Assembly: GCA_035719105.1 (NCBI GenBank)
Contig: DASTGN010000006.1
Span: 1 to 64,000 of the forward strand
Source of the DNA: UBA8389 sp035719105
Lineage (GTDB): Bacteria; Bacteroidota; Bacteroidia; Bacteroidales; UBA1402
DNA length: 64,000 nucleotides
Direction: 5' to 3'
Both the position numbers and the translations under genes were made by a program. The first letter of the stretch is position 1. Each line of letters opens with the position of its first letter. Below are positions 28,507 through 37,678 of this stretch, one piece after another. Under the pieces are notes generated by a model. That model was given only the letters and a program-made list of their open reading frames with translations, searched no databases and was not told where the DNA came from.

Positions 28507-30045
28507 ATGAAACAAAAAATTTTTACACTACTTTTTTGTTGTGTGTTTGGATTAGCCTACGCACAAGATGCTTCCGATTTTGGAGCGAAAGATGTTCTTA
28601 TTGTCAATTTTGAGGATAAGAATCCTATTGTTACAGACAGTTTATGGACTGACACTCTGGAAACGACTGCGGTCACTACGCCAAGCGCTAACATCTCTTT
28701 GGCTGATAATCCATTCCCAGTCGAAAATACCAGTGCCAAAGTGGCCAAATACGTACTTCCTAAAGGAGGTTGGAAATCAATTTATATTCGTTTTAACCAA
28801 AGTATTGTATTGGCTGAAACGCCAAATCTGCAGGTTCAGATTTATCCAATTGCTGGTAAGTCTCCTAAAACCTCTAAGGTTTACTTAAAACTGATAAACG
28901 ACAAAGGTGAAGTTACTTCAATTGGAGGATCTAAAGAACAGATACCTCAAGATGAATGGACTACTGTTACCGCTTTTCTCGGCAAACAAAAATCATCAAT
29001 AAAGTATAATGCAATCGAAATTACGATAAACGCTGACGATTCTTTGTCAAACCTCGGAGGTACCGAATATTATATCGACCAAATCGGTTTCAAAGCAATG
29101 GCTGATGGCTCGGTATTGCCTTCCACTATTTTCAATGAAACATTTGGTAGTTATATTGGTGAATGGGCTGCAGGGACTGTACCAGGCCAACGTACGATAC
29201 CTTATCTGGATAATGGTGTGACTAAATATGAAGGTCCTGGTGAAATAGGTACTTCAGCTGCTTATGCGTCAGTTGGTGGTTTTACTTCCGGAATTCCTTT
29301 TACTTTCCGTGATATCGCTGCTGATACTGCTGCAATTTTTGTAGCAAGAGGTTATGGAATGAAGGCCAAAGATAATTTCCAAGGCTATTCAGGTGGTGGA
29401 CGTATTCAATTTAGACCTACTCTCGCAGGTACTTTGGCTACTGGCAATATTGATGTAACTGGTTTTTCAAACCTGAACCTGAGTTTTGGAATCGGAACCC
29501 AAGAGTGGTGGGCATACAATTCAGATATTGCAAATGCAAGACCTAAAGTGGAAATTTCTGTAAATGGTGGAGCTTTTTATGAAATTTACAGTATTAGCGA
29601 GTTCTTAAAAGCAACAGGAAATAAAGGTCAATTTGACTGGGGAACCCCTGATGAATACGAAGATCAGATTTTCACTTTAGTGGAATATCCGCTTACTACT
29701 ATTGAAGGTGCGCCTCTTCCTACTGCGAATACAATCAATATTCATATTAGTTATAAATCTGGTACTAAATTTTGGATCGATGATTTGTGGTTTAGCGGAA
29801 GATATGCTACGGGTTTGATTAATAGCAAGATGGAAAATACATTCAACGTGTATCCAAATCCAGCCAAATCATACATCCTAACTCCTGGTGCTCAAAAAGT
29901 AATTATCACAGACCTGAATGGCCGCGCTGTCATCAATACGGAAAATACAGAGAAAGTATCTGTGGCCTCCCTGTCACAAGGCATCTATTTTGTACAAGTC
30001 ACCAACAAAGGTGTTACTAAAGTAGGTAAACTCGTTAAAGAGTAA
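28507..30045 (+). CDS. Secreted protein of unrecognised family with T9SS sorting domain; candidate surface glycan-binding protein
   Basis: The protein has 512 residues from ATG 28507 (an in-frame ATG at 28501 adds two residues before the signal peptide). A type I signal peptide ends at LAYAQ (about residue 19). I do not recognise an enzyme family. About residues 25-195 look like a beta-sandwich, carbohydrate-binding-module-like (ends YYIDQIGFK). About 205-440 form a second beta-rich module with aromatic patches (GEWAAG, QEWWAYNSD) ending FWIDDLWFSGR. The last 75 residues are a T9SS type A sorting domain (VYPNPAKSYILT, GIYFVQ). Position directly after susCD is where surface glycan-binding proteins sit in such loci, so xyloglucan binding at the surface is inferred. 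Its sorting domain closely resembles that of the next gene. Confidence 0.85.
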   Translation: MKQKIFTLLFCCVFGLAYAQDASDFGAKDVLIVNFEDKNPIVTDSLWTDTLETTAVTTPSANISLADNPFPVENTSAKVAKYVLPKGGWKSIYIRFNQSIVLAETPNLQVQIYPIAGKSPKTSKVYLKLINDKGEVTSIGGSKEQIPQDEWTTVTAFLGKQKSSIKYNAIEITINADDSLSNLGGTEYYIDQIGFKAMADGSVLPSTIFNETFGSYIGEWAAGTVPGQRTIPYLDNGVTKYEGPGEIGTSAAYASVGGFTSGIPFTFRDIAADTAAIFVARGYGMKAKDNFQGYSGGGRIQFRPTLAGTLATGNIDVTGFSNLNLSFGIGTQEWWAYNSDIANARPKVEISVNGGAFYEIYSISEFLKATGNKGQFDWGTPDEYEDQIFTLVEYPLTTIEGAPLPTANTINIHISYKSGTKFWIDDLWFSGRYATGLINSKMENTFNVYPNPAKSYILTPGAQKVIITDLNGRAVINTENTEKVSVASLSQGIYFVQVTNKGVTKVGKLVKE

Positions 30046-30063
30046 ATTACAAAATATAACCTC

Positions 30064-30105
30064 ATGAGGGAGGAAAGTACTGAATTTTCCTCCCTCATTT
30101 TTTTT
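30064..30105 (+). terminator. Strong Rho-independent terminator between the two T9SS-tagged proteins
   Basis: A perfect 13-base stem (30064-30076 with 30086-30098), a 9-base loop and a run of T bases through 30105. No convincing promoter was seen between it and the next gene 25 bases on, so it may act as an attenuator lowering expression of the downstream gene. Confidence 0.9.
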
Positions 30106-30130
30106 AGCCACTTCCTTAAAATTTAAATCT

Positions 30131-31372
30131 ATGAAAAAAACTTTACTTTTATTTCTAAGCATGACTTGCATGCTGAGCATATCCAATGCTCAGGACATCA
30201 ATGTTCTTGATTTTGATGGTGTTACACCCACTTTCACAGGCTCGGACACTGTCCGAGTCATTGCAAATCCTGAAAAAAATGGTATCAATGCATCTGCCAA
30301 TGTTGGCAGATTGACCCACGTTGCACAGTATAACGATGCAAACACTTCCGTTGATATCGATCCGCGGGTTTATAATTCCATCGAGATGATGGTTTATTCA
30401 CCCTATTCTACTACCGGTAAAGTGACTATTGCTTGTTTAGATGCCGCTGGGAATCAGTTAGATTGGTATGAGTCGTCAGCCATAACCACTGCAGGTGTCT
30501 GGACAAAAGTTACTCGCAATTTATCATTTACCACAAAAGTTGCGAGCGTCAAAATTGGTTTTAATCGGAATGATGTCCCTTCAACTACCGCAAATGATAA
30601 TATGGTCTATTTTGACAATCTGATATTCAAGAAAAACACTTCACCTTTCTTTACTTTATATTGTGAAACATTCGCTGCATCTTGGAGTCAGTGGGGTAGC
30701 TGGTCGGGAGCTCCCAGTACGAAAGCCGGTAGTTGGTTTGGCAAGGTCAATCTACAAACCGAAGCTGATGCCGTTATTAATTTGGACCGCTGGTGGGATG
30801 CATATGAACATGTATTGAAAATAAACTCCACCGACGCTGCAGTTGTCATTCCAGATATAAATGTTGCAGGTTTTGACAGCTTAAAAGTAGCTTTTGATTC
30901 ACACGATGAAGCTGGAAAACCCGTGATTGACGTAAAGGTTGGTAGTGGTAACTGGGTAAGTATCCCAACAACTCAATCCTGGTCTTGGTCATGGAAAAAC
31001 TTCGTTCTTCTTTTAAAGGATGCAGCTGGCAATCCAATCAATAATGTAAGCACGATAAGCCTGAAACTTTCACCCTCAGCGGCTGGTGTTGTGATTTTAG
31101 ATAACGTAAAAATCATTGGTAAGGTTACCAGTAATGCTAATGGTTTGACTACCCAGTCATTAACTAAATTTGCAGTTTATCCCAATCCTGCACAGAATTA
31201 TATTCTGACACCCAATGCTCAAAAAGTGATGATCACTGATTTGAATGGTCGGGTTGTAAAAAATATGAACAATGCCGAAAAGGTTGATGTTTCTTCGTTG
31301 GCTAAAGGATTATATCTCGTTAAAATACAGTGCAATAATTTAGACAAAGTTGGAACATTCATCAAAAAGTAA
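30131..31372 (+). CDS. Secreted Trp-rich protein of unrecognised family with T9SS sorting domain; candidate surface glycan-binding protein
   Basis: The protein has 413 residues with a type I signal peptide ending SISNAQ (about residue 21). No enzyme motif is recognised. About residues 22-175 form a CBM-like beta-sandwich (starts INVLDFDG, ends VYFDNLIFKK). About 180-335 form a second module, unusually rich in Trp (SWSQWGSWSG, DRWWDAYEH, SWSWSWKN) and ending VVILDNVKIIGKV, which would provide aromatic platforms for a glucan chain. About 345-413 are a T9SS sorting domain with YPNPAQNYILT, nearly the same as in the preceding protein. The shared tail and module order suggest the two arose by duplication or exchange of domains. 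Glycan binding is inferred from context and aromatic content only. Confidence 0.85.
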   Translation: MKKTLLLFLSMTCMLSISNAQDINVLDFDGVTPTFTGSDTVRVIANPEKNGINASANVGRLTHVAQYNDANTSVDIDPRVYNSIEMMVYSPYSTTGKVTIACLDAAGNQLDWYESSAITTAGVWTKVTRNLSFTTKVASVKIGFNRNDVPSTTANDNMVYFDNLIFKKNTSPFFTLYCETFAASWSQWGSWSGAPSTKAGSWFGKVNLQTEADAVINLDRWWDAYEHVLKINSTDAAVVIPDINVAGFDSLKVAFDSHDEAGKPVIDVKVGSGNWVSIPTTQSWSWSWKNFVLLLKDAAGNPINNVSTISLKLSPSAAGVVILDNVKIIGKVTSNANGLTTQSLTKFAVYPNPAQNYILTPNAQKVMITDLNGRVVKNMNNAEKVDVSSLAKGLYLVKIQCNNLDKVGTFIKK

Positions 31373-31385
31373 TGATCTCTACTAA

Positions 31386-31418
31386 AAAGGTAGGTAGTGG
31401 TATTCACTGCCTACCTTT
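31386..31418 (+). terminator. Hairpin terminator at the end of the transport block
   Basis: A 14-base stem (31386-31399 with 31405-31418, one G-T pair) around a 5-base loop, followed by a T-rich but interrupted tail. It marks the boundary between the transport block and the 11-gene glycosidase run. Confidence 0.75.
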
Positions 31419-31440
31419 CATTCTTCAAAAATCAAATACT

Positions 31441-31448
31441 TAAGTTTG
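31441..31448 (+). promoter_or_regulatory. Candidate -7 box for the block B glycosidase operon
   Basis: TAAGTTTG fits TAnnTTTG and lies after the hairpin at 31386-31418 and 64 bases before the GH31 start, a sensible place for the promoter of the following operon. No matching TTTG element is seen about 26 bases upstream. Confidence 0.35.
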
Positions 31449-31512
31449 GATTTGTATTTGAAGAGGTCAATAAGTTGTATGATTCAACTTAAAATAGTAT
31501 TCGAAAACCCAT

Positions 31513-33936
31513 ATGAAAAATCTTGCATCCAACATTGCGATACTATTCTCACTTTTAATAAGTACTGCAACTGCACAGTCTTATGAATTAACAGATACGG
31601 GAGTTAAGGCTGAAATTAATGCCGTTAATGTTGAAATTTTGTTTTATTCCCCTTCCATCGTCAGGGTTATGAAATATCCCAAAGGTAGTGTTTGTGCCAA
31701 ACAAAGTCTTTCGGTAGTGAAATCTCCTGAGAAAGTTACATTTAACACTAAGAAACTTGGTGATATTCTTACACTAAAAAGCAAATCATTGAGTCTTGGA
31801 ATTGATCTAAATAGTGGACAGATTAAATTTTATTCAGAAACCCATATCCAGTTGCTTAAAGAAAAATCTGGCAGTGATTCATTTGTTGAAATCAATGATG
31901 GTGGACAACGATCGTATTCCGTCTCACAATCTTTCGAATTGGACAAAGAGGAGTGCATCTATGGATTGGGTCAACAGCAGCAAGGTAAAATGTCCAAACG
32001 AGGTGTTAGCCTAAAAATGGTTCAGGGTAATCTCGATGATTATATTCCATTTTTTCAGTCCGTTAAAGGTTATGGACTATTTTGGGATAATTATTCGCCC
32101 ACATATTTTGATGATAACCAAGATCGTACAACCTTCAAATCGGAAGTAGGAGATTGCATCGATTATTATTTTATGAATGGTGGCCATGCCGATGGAGTCA
32201 TCGCTCGCATGCGCGATCTTACTGGACAAGCACCCATGTTTCCTTTATGGACGTATGGTTTTTGGCAAAGTCGTGAGCGCTACAAAAGCCAAGATGAGTT
32301 GGTTGATGTAGTTGAAAAATTCAGAGAACTCAACGTGCCTTTAGATGGTATAATTCAGGATTGGCAATATTGGGGGAATAATTACTTGTGGAATGCGATG
32401 GAATTTCTAAATCCTGGATTCAATAAGCCGCAAAAAATGGTCAATGATGTTCATGAACTTAACGCTCACATGATTATCTCGATATGGAGTTCTTTTGGAC
32501 CGAACACGAAACAATTCAGAGAGTTGAAGAAAATGAATGCGTTGTTAAATTTTATGACATGGCCGGCATCCGGATCCGAAATATTTCCTCCCAATATGGA
32601 CTTTCCTTCCGGAGTTAAAGTTTATGATGCTTATAATCCTAAAGCACGTGATTTATATTGGAAACATTTGAACGAAGGCCTCTTCAAACTGGGCATAGAT
32701 GGATGGTGGATGGATTCGACCGAACCGGATCATTTAAATGAAAAACCATCTGATTTTGATAATGAGACCTATTTGGGTAGTTTTCGAAAAGTGCGAAATG
32801 CTTATCCGTTAATGTCAGTGGGTGGAGTTTATCAGCATCAACGGGAGGTTTCTTCAGATAAACGTGTTTTTATTCTGACCCGTTCGGCGTTTGCAGGTCA
32901 ACAACGATTTGGTGCCAATACTTGGTCAGGTGATGTATCAGCATCGTGGGAAACGTTGAAAAATCAGATTTCAGCAGGTTTAAACTTCTCACTTTCAGCC
33001 ATTCCTCATTGGAACTCAGATATTGGTGGATTCTTCCTTTGGAAATTCTCCAACCCGCTCAAAAATCCTGACTACAGAGAGTTGCACGTCCGTTGGATGG
33101 AGTTTGGCGCTTTTTGCCCCATGATGCGTTCGCACGGTGAAGGATACCCACGCGAAATTTATCAGTTTGGTAATAAAGGCAATCCTACCTACGATGCCAT
33201 CGAAAAATATATTAGTTTGAGATACAGTTTGTTGCCTTATATTTATTCAACTTCGTGGCAAGTGTCGGCCAATCAATCGAGCATGATGCGTGCGTTGGTT
33301 ATGGATTTTGCAACCGACAAACAGGCAATTGATCTAAATGATGAATATATGTTTGGGAAGTCGTTGTTGGTTAGCCCTGTGACACAACCGATGTATTGGA
33401 AATTTCAGTTGCAAGGAAATGATTCAGTCAAAATTGAAGATTATAGTACTATAAAAACCAAGGAAGTTTACTTGCCTAATGGAACAGATTGGTATGACTT
33501 CTGGACAGGCGAAATAAAAAGTGGCGGTAAAATCATTCAAAAAGAGACCCCGCTGGATATTATACCCTTATATGTAAAAGCTGGTTCTATTTTACCCATC
33601 GGACCTAAAGTTCAATACGCCACCGAGAAGAATTGGGATAATCTGGAAATTCGTATTTACCCAGGAGCAAACGGTGAGTTTACACTTTACGAAGACGAAA
33701 ATGATAATTATAACTATGAAAAAGGGATCAATTCTACCATTCGTTTTCAGTGGAATAATAAACAAAAGTCATTGACAATTGATAAACGAATGGGCAAATA
33801 TCCCGGTATGCTTGAAGATAGAACCTTTAATATTGTCATAGTCAGACCCAATAAGGGTCAGGGAGGAGAACTAACGGTACAGCCTGATAAGTTGGTTAAA
33901 TACAACGGTAATAAACTAACTGTGAACATCTTATAA
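31513..33936 (+). CDS. GH31 alpha-xylosidase-type enzyme, periplasmic (no PA14)
   Basis: The protein has 807 residues: a signal peptide (about 1-21, ending ATAQ), an N-terminal beta-sandwich with the GLGQQQQG motif, a GH31 barrel (about 225-590) and C-terminal beta domains. The nucleophile is Asp401 in GWWMDSTEPD and the acid/base is Asp474 in WSGDVSASW. The WQSRERYKSQDELVDVV stretch resembles bacterial alpha-xylosidases that remove the non-reducing terminal alpha-1,6-xylose from xyloglucan oligosaccharides. It is a shorter paralogue of the PA14-containing enzyme at 49428. It opens the block B run, and the GH29 gene follows after 22 bases. Alpha-xylosidase specificity is inferred from similarity and context. 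Confidence 0.92.
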   Translation: MKNLASNIAILFSLLISTATAQSYELTDTGVKAEINAVNVEILFYSPSIVRVMKYPKGSVCAKQSLSVVKSPEKVTFNTKKLGDILTLKSKSLSLGIDLNSGQIKFYSETHIQLLKEKSGSDSFVEINDGGQRSYSVSQSFELDKEECIYGLGQQQQGKMSKRGVSLKMVQGNLDDYIPFFQSVKGYGLFWDNYSPTYFDDNQDRTTFKSEVGDCIDYYFMNGGHADGVIARMRDLTGQAPMFPLWTYGFWQSRERYKSQDELVDVVEKFRELNVPLDGIIQDWQYWGNNYLWNAMEFLNPGFNKPQKMVNDVHELNAHMIISIWSSFGPNTKQFRELKKMNALLNFMTWPASGSEIFPPNMDFPSGVKVYDAYNPKARDLYWKHLNEGLFKLGIDGWWMDSTEPDHLNEKPSDFDNETYLGSFRKVRNAYPLMSVGGVYQHQREVSSDKRVFILTRSAFAGQQRFGANTWSGDVSASWETLKNQISAGLNFSLSAIPHWNSDIGGFFLWKFSNPLKNPDYRELHVRWMEFGAFCPMMRSHGEGYPREIYQFGNKGNPTYDAIEKYISLRYSLLPYIYSTSWQVSANQSSMMRALVMDFATDKQAIDLNDEYMFGKSLLVSPVTQPMYWKFQLQGNDSVKIEDYSTIKTKEVYLPNGTDWYDFWTGEIKSGGKIIQKETPLDIIPLYVKAGSILPIGPKVQYATEKNWDNLEIRIYPGANGEFTLYEDENDNYNYEKGINSTIRFQWNNKQKSLTIDKRMGKYPGMLEDRTFNIVIVRPNKGQGGELTVQPDKLVKYNGNKLTVNIL

Positions 33937-33958
33937 ATTATTAGACCCATAGAAACAC

Positions 33959-35602
33959 ATGAAAGTATCAATTTTAAGTATTCTACTGACTCTGCTATCC
34001 TTTAATTTGATAGCGCAAAGCCAAAAAATGGTGGTTGTAAACACCGAAAAGGAGCCCTTGGTTTCAGGTAAGTTTGTACCAACTTGGGAATCCTTGAGCC
34101 AATATAAAGCTCCAACGTGGTTCCGAAATGCCAAGTTTGGAATTTGGGCGCATTGGGGTCCACAATGTCAACCAGAAATGGGTGATTGGTATGGTCGTTT
34201 TATGTACAACGAAGGTGGTTGGCAATATACTTCTCATATCCAGCGTTACGGACATCCGTCAAAATTTGGATTCAAAGACGTTATTAATGAATGGAAAGCC
34301 CAAAACTGGGAACCTGAAAAATTAGTAGCCCTTTATAAACGGGTTGGTGCTCAATATTTCTTTGCTATGGCAAACCATCACGACAACCTTGATTTGTGGA
34401 ATAGTAAGTACCAAGAATGGAATTCGGTTCGGGTAGGTCCTAAAAAAGATATTGTAGCCGGTTGGGCTGCTGCAGCAAAAAAATACAAATTGCCTTTTGG
34501 CTTAAGTGTTCATGCCTCCCATGCTTGGACCTGGTATGAAACATCTCAATGCTCCGATACTGCAGGTGTTTTGAAAGGTGTTCCTTACGATGGAAAATTG
34601 ACAAAAGCCGATGGCAAAGGAACTTGGTGGGAAGGACTCGATCCTCAGGAACTTTATGAACAGAATCATCCGCTCAGCAAGGGTGGCGGAAAAAACGTTA
34701 ACGCTTTGTGGAATCAGTGGGATTGGAATAATGGCGCAAGTGTCCCCAGTCAAAAATATTGCGATAAGTTTTACAATCGTACGATGGATTTAATAAACCA
34801 ATATCATCCTGACTTGATATATTTTGACGATTCCAGATTGCCGCTTTACCCAATTAGCGATGCTGGATTGAAGATTGCAGCAAATTATTATAACGCCAAT
34901 ATGGCTCAACACAACGGTAAGCTTGAAGCAGTTCTGTTTGGCAAAATTTTGGATGAGGATCAAAAGAAATGCATGGTATGGGATGTGGAACGCGGTGCTC
35001 CCGACAAACCACAGGAAAATGCCTGGCAGACTTGTACTTGCATTGGCGATTGGCATTACAACAGGGGTGTTTACGAGGGAGGTCGTTACAAATCGGCAAC
35101 CACTGTTGTCAGGATGTTGGTTGACATTGTGAGCAAAAACGGAAACCTATTGCTAAATATTCCTGTTCGTGGTGATGGTACGATCGACGACAAAGAAGTG
35201 ACAGTTCTTGATGGTATAGCCTCATGGATGGATATAAACAAAGAGAGTATTTTCGATACCCGTCCCTGTAGCATTTACGGCGAAGGCCCTTCAGTTGATT
35301 TAGTTAACAAGATGAATGGTCCTGGTTTTAACGAGGGGAATCTTGCCTATTCAGCAAAGGATGTTCGTTATGCTCAAAAGGGAAACTTGTTTTATGCTAC
35401 CATCATGGGAGTGCCGACTGAAGATATTTTGCTCAAGGTATTAGTAAAAAATATTGGAATGCAAAGAATCAAAAAAGTTGAAATGCTTGGCAGTAAAGAA
35501 AAGCTTACTTGGAAACTGGATCGTAATGTGCTTGAAATCAGTAAGCCTAGGGCATGTCCAAGCGAAATAGCCTCCGTCTTTAAGATTACTGTAGCGAAAT
35601 AA
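33959..35602 (+). CDS. GH29 alpha-L-fucosidase 1
   Basis: The protein has 547 residues with a signal peptide ending NLIAQ (about 20). The GH29 barrel is recognised by FRNAKFGIWAHWGP, the FAMANHHDNLDLW stretch and the predicted nucleophile Asp290 in LIYFDDSRLPL. After the barrel (to about residue 430) lies a C-terminal beta-sandwich. The family hydrolyses alpha-L-fucosides with retention; fucose is alpha-1,2-linked to galactose in many dicot xyloglucans. Its sequence differs strongly from the second GH29 of the locus, and it fits the broader-specificity branch (GH29-A) better; this branch call is tentative. No T9SS domain or lipobox is present, so a periplasmic location is likely. Confidence 0.9.
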   Translation: MKVSILSILLTLLSFNLIAQSQKMVVVNTEKEPLVSGKFVPTWESLSQYKAPTWFRNAKFGIWAHWGPQCQPEMGDWYGRFMYNEGGWQYTSHIQRYGHPSKFGFKDVINEWKAQNWEPEKLVALYKRVGAQYFFAMANHHDNLDLWNSKYQEWNSVRVGPKKDIVAGWAAAAKKYKLPFGLSVHASHAWTWYETSQCSDTAGVLKGVPYDGKLTKADGKGTWWEGLDPQELYEQNHPLSKGGGKNVNALWNQWDWNNGASVPSQKYCDKFYNRTMDLINQYHPDLIYFDDSRLPLYPISDAGLKIAANYYNANMAQHNGKLEAVLFGKILDEDQKKCMVWDVERGAPDKPQENAWQTCTCIGDWHYNRGVYEGGRYKSATTVVRMLVDIVSKNGNLLLNIPVRGDGTIDDKEVTVLDGIASWMDINKESIFDTRPCSIYGEGPSVDLVNKMNGPGFNEGNLAYSAKDVRYAQKGNLFYATIMGVPTEDILLKVLVKNIGMQRIKKVEMLGSKEKLTWKLDRNVLEISKPRACPSEIASVFKITVAK

Positions 35603-35651
35603 ATTCAAGCTAATGGGTTCCTACTTCTGGAACCAAATAATTTAAGTTTAG

Positions 35652-37601
35652 ATGAATCATAAAATCAATTCTTCAACGAAGCTACTTTTTATTCTATGCT
35701 TGTTGCTCTGGACTACAGATTTGGCTATTAGTCAAACCGTTAATTGTTTCTCTCCAAACAAAAAAATTAATATAGGGTTGTTTTGTGAGCAAAACAATAC
35801 CATTGGAAATTGGTATTTAAAGATCAATTACGCGAACGAGGGTGAGGTGTCTGAGGTTATACCAAAGATTGACTTAGGCCTATCGCGCAGCGATCAGGAT
35901 TTTTCAACAGCGTTGAAATTCCTAAAAGCAGGAAAATCGGTTTTGGTAAACGAACAATACACCTCCATACTCGGAAAACGAAGCCAATGCAATAATTTAG
36001 CCAACGAAATGGTGATTTCATTCGAAAACCCTTCGAAAGCTAAGATGAACCTGGTTATTCGTGCTTATAATGACGGCATTGCATTTCGGTATGAGTTTCC
36101 AGAGAAAACAGGAATTTTTGTCGTGAAAGATGAACTGACGGCTTACTTCGTACCTGATAGTACCCAACGCTGGCTTGAAAAATTCAACCCTGCCAATGAA
36201 GCTTTGTATAGTGTGATGAAAAATGGTAATGAACAAAAGGATTGGGGATATCCGGCTTTGTTCAATACCGAGGATAAATTGTGCTGGTATTTGATTCATG
36301 AAGCAGATGTAAACCGCATGTATTGTGGGACCAAGCTTACCAATTACACCGAAAAAAACAAATACAAACTTACTTTCCCAGACCAATGGAACGGACGAGG
36401 AAAAGGTCAATCACAACCGACAATCACGCTACCCTGGGAGTCGCCATGGCGTGTCGTAATAATGGGATGTTTGTCCGATATTGTTGAATCCACGTTGATC
36501 AATGATATTTCTACCCCTTCCAAAATGACCGATACGGACTGGATCATACCTGGTAAATCCTCGTGGAATTATTGGTCGCACAACCATGGAACAAAAGACT
36601 ATCAGTTGGTTTGCGAATTTGCTGATTTGGCTGCTTGCATGAATTGGCCCTATACGCTGCTCGATTGGGAATGGGATGAAATGGGCAATGGGGGGAACCT
36701 TGAAGATGCCGTTAAGTACATTCGTTCAAAAGGGCTAAAGCCGCTAATCTGGTACAACTCGGGAGGTGACCACAATTGGGTTAGTGCAACACCTATGAAT
36801 CGGATGCTTACTCACGAAAACCGTGTGGAAGAATTTACTAAACTTAATAAGTTAGGGATCGTTGGCGTTAAGATCGATTTCTTTGAAAGTGAAAAGCAGG
36901 ATATGATTAAGTATTATCTTGATATTTTGGACGATGCCGCTCAGTTTAAAATAATGGTTTACTTTCACGGATGTATCGTCCCACGCGGTTGGCAAAGAAC
37001 CTATCCGCACCTGATGACTTTAGAGAGTGTACGGGGAGCTGAATGGTACAATAATGGACCGGAGTTAACTGCAACTGCTCCTGTGCACAACGCAACGCTA
37101 CCATTTACGAGAAATGTAGTAGGCTCGATGGACTACACACCGGTTACTTTCACCAATTCGCAAAATCCACACACGACTTCTTATGGGCATGAGCTTGCTT
37201 TAAGTGTGGTTTTCGAATCGGGTATTCAACATTTGGCTGACCGTCCCGAAGGTTTTTACGAATTGCCTGATGCTGCTAAAACTTTTTTGAAAGAGGTTCC
37301 AAATACTTGGGATAACACCAAACTTTTAGATGGTTATCCCGGTCGCGACCTTATTATGGCCAGACAAAAAGGGGATCAATGGTTTATCGGTGGAATTAAC
37401 GGTGAAAATACCGAAAAAACAAAAAAAATGAAGTTCGATTTCCTGCCAGATAACTCAACTTATAAACTCACTTTAATTGCGGATGGAAGTCACGATAAGG
37501 ATTTTAAGGTTCAGTATCTAGTCGTTGCTAGATCAAGTTCAGTCGATGTGAAGTTGCTTCGTAGAGGAGGATTTGTTGCATGCTTGACACCGCAACATTG
37601 A
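35652..37601 (+). CDS. GH97 alpha-glycosidase 2 of the retaining type
   Basis: The protein has 649 residues with a signal peptide ending LAISQ (about 28). It has GH97 N-terminal sandwich, barrel and C-terminal domain. Asp409 in VKIDFFESEKQ occupies the nucleophile position of retaining GH97 enzymes, and Glu458 in TLESVRGAE the acid/base position. As with the GH97 at 3152, the active site is alpha-galactosidase-like rather than SusB-like. The two GH97 proteins are clearly different (KVDFFDRDD versus KIDFFESEK), so they are not a recent duplication. It sits between a fucosidase and a beta-galactosidase, so a side-chain-trimming role is likely, but the linkage is unknown. Confidence 0.9.
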   Translation: MNHKINSSTKLLFILCLLLWTTDLAISQTVNCFSPNKKINIGLFCEQNNTIGNWYLKINYANEGEVSEVIPKIDLGLSRSDQDFSTALKFLKAGKSVLVNEQYTSILGKRSQCNNLANEMVISFENPSKAKMNLVIRAYNDGIAFRYEFPEKTGIFVVKDELTAYFVPDSTQRWLEKFNPANEALYSVMKNGNEQKDWGYPALFNTEDKLCWYLIHEADVNRMYCGTKLTNYTEKNKYKLTFPDQWNGRGKGQSQPTITLPWESPWRVVIMGCLSDIVESTLINDISTPSKMTDTDWIIPGKSSWNYWSHNHGTKDYQLVCEFADLAACMNWPYTLLDWEWDEMGNGGNLEDAVKYIRSKGLKPLIWYNSGGDHNWVSATPMNRMLTHENRVEEFTKLNKLGIVGVKIDFFESEKQDMIKYYLDILDDAAQFKIMVYFHGCIVPRGWQRTYPHLMTLESVRGAEWYNNGPELTATAPVHNATLPFTRNVVGSMDYTPVTFTNSQNPHTTSYGHELALSVVFESGIQHLADRPEGFYELPDAAKTFLKEVPNTWDNTKLLDGYPGRDLIMARQKGDQWFIGGINGENTEKTKKMKFDFLPDNSTYKLTLIADGSHDKDFKVQYLVVARSSSVDVKLLRRGGFVACLTPQH

Positions 37602-37678
37602 ATTATGATAACGTATTAGGATAAACCCCTTGCCTAAATAAATTTAAAGTGATATTAAAAAACTGTCAAATAAGGATC

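Noticed and set aside
35616..35638. Short inverted repeat GGTTCC/GGAACC between GH29-1 and GH97-2 as a terminator
   Set aside because: Only six paired bases with no T run; the genes look co-transcribed.
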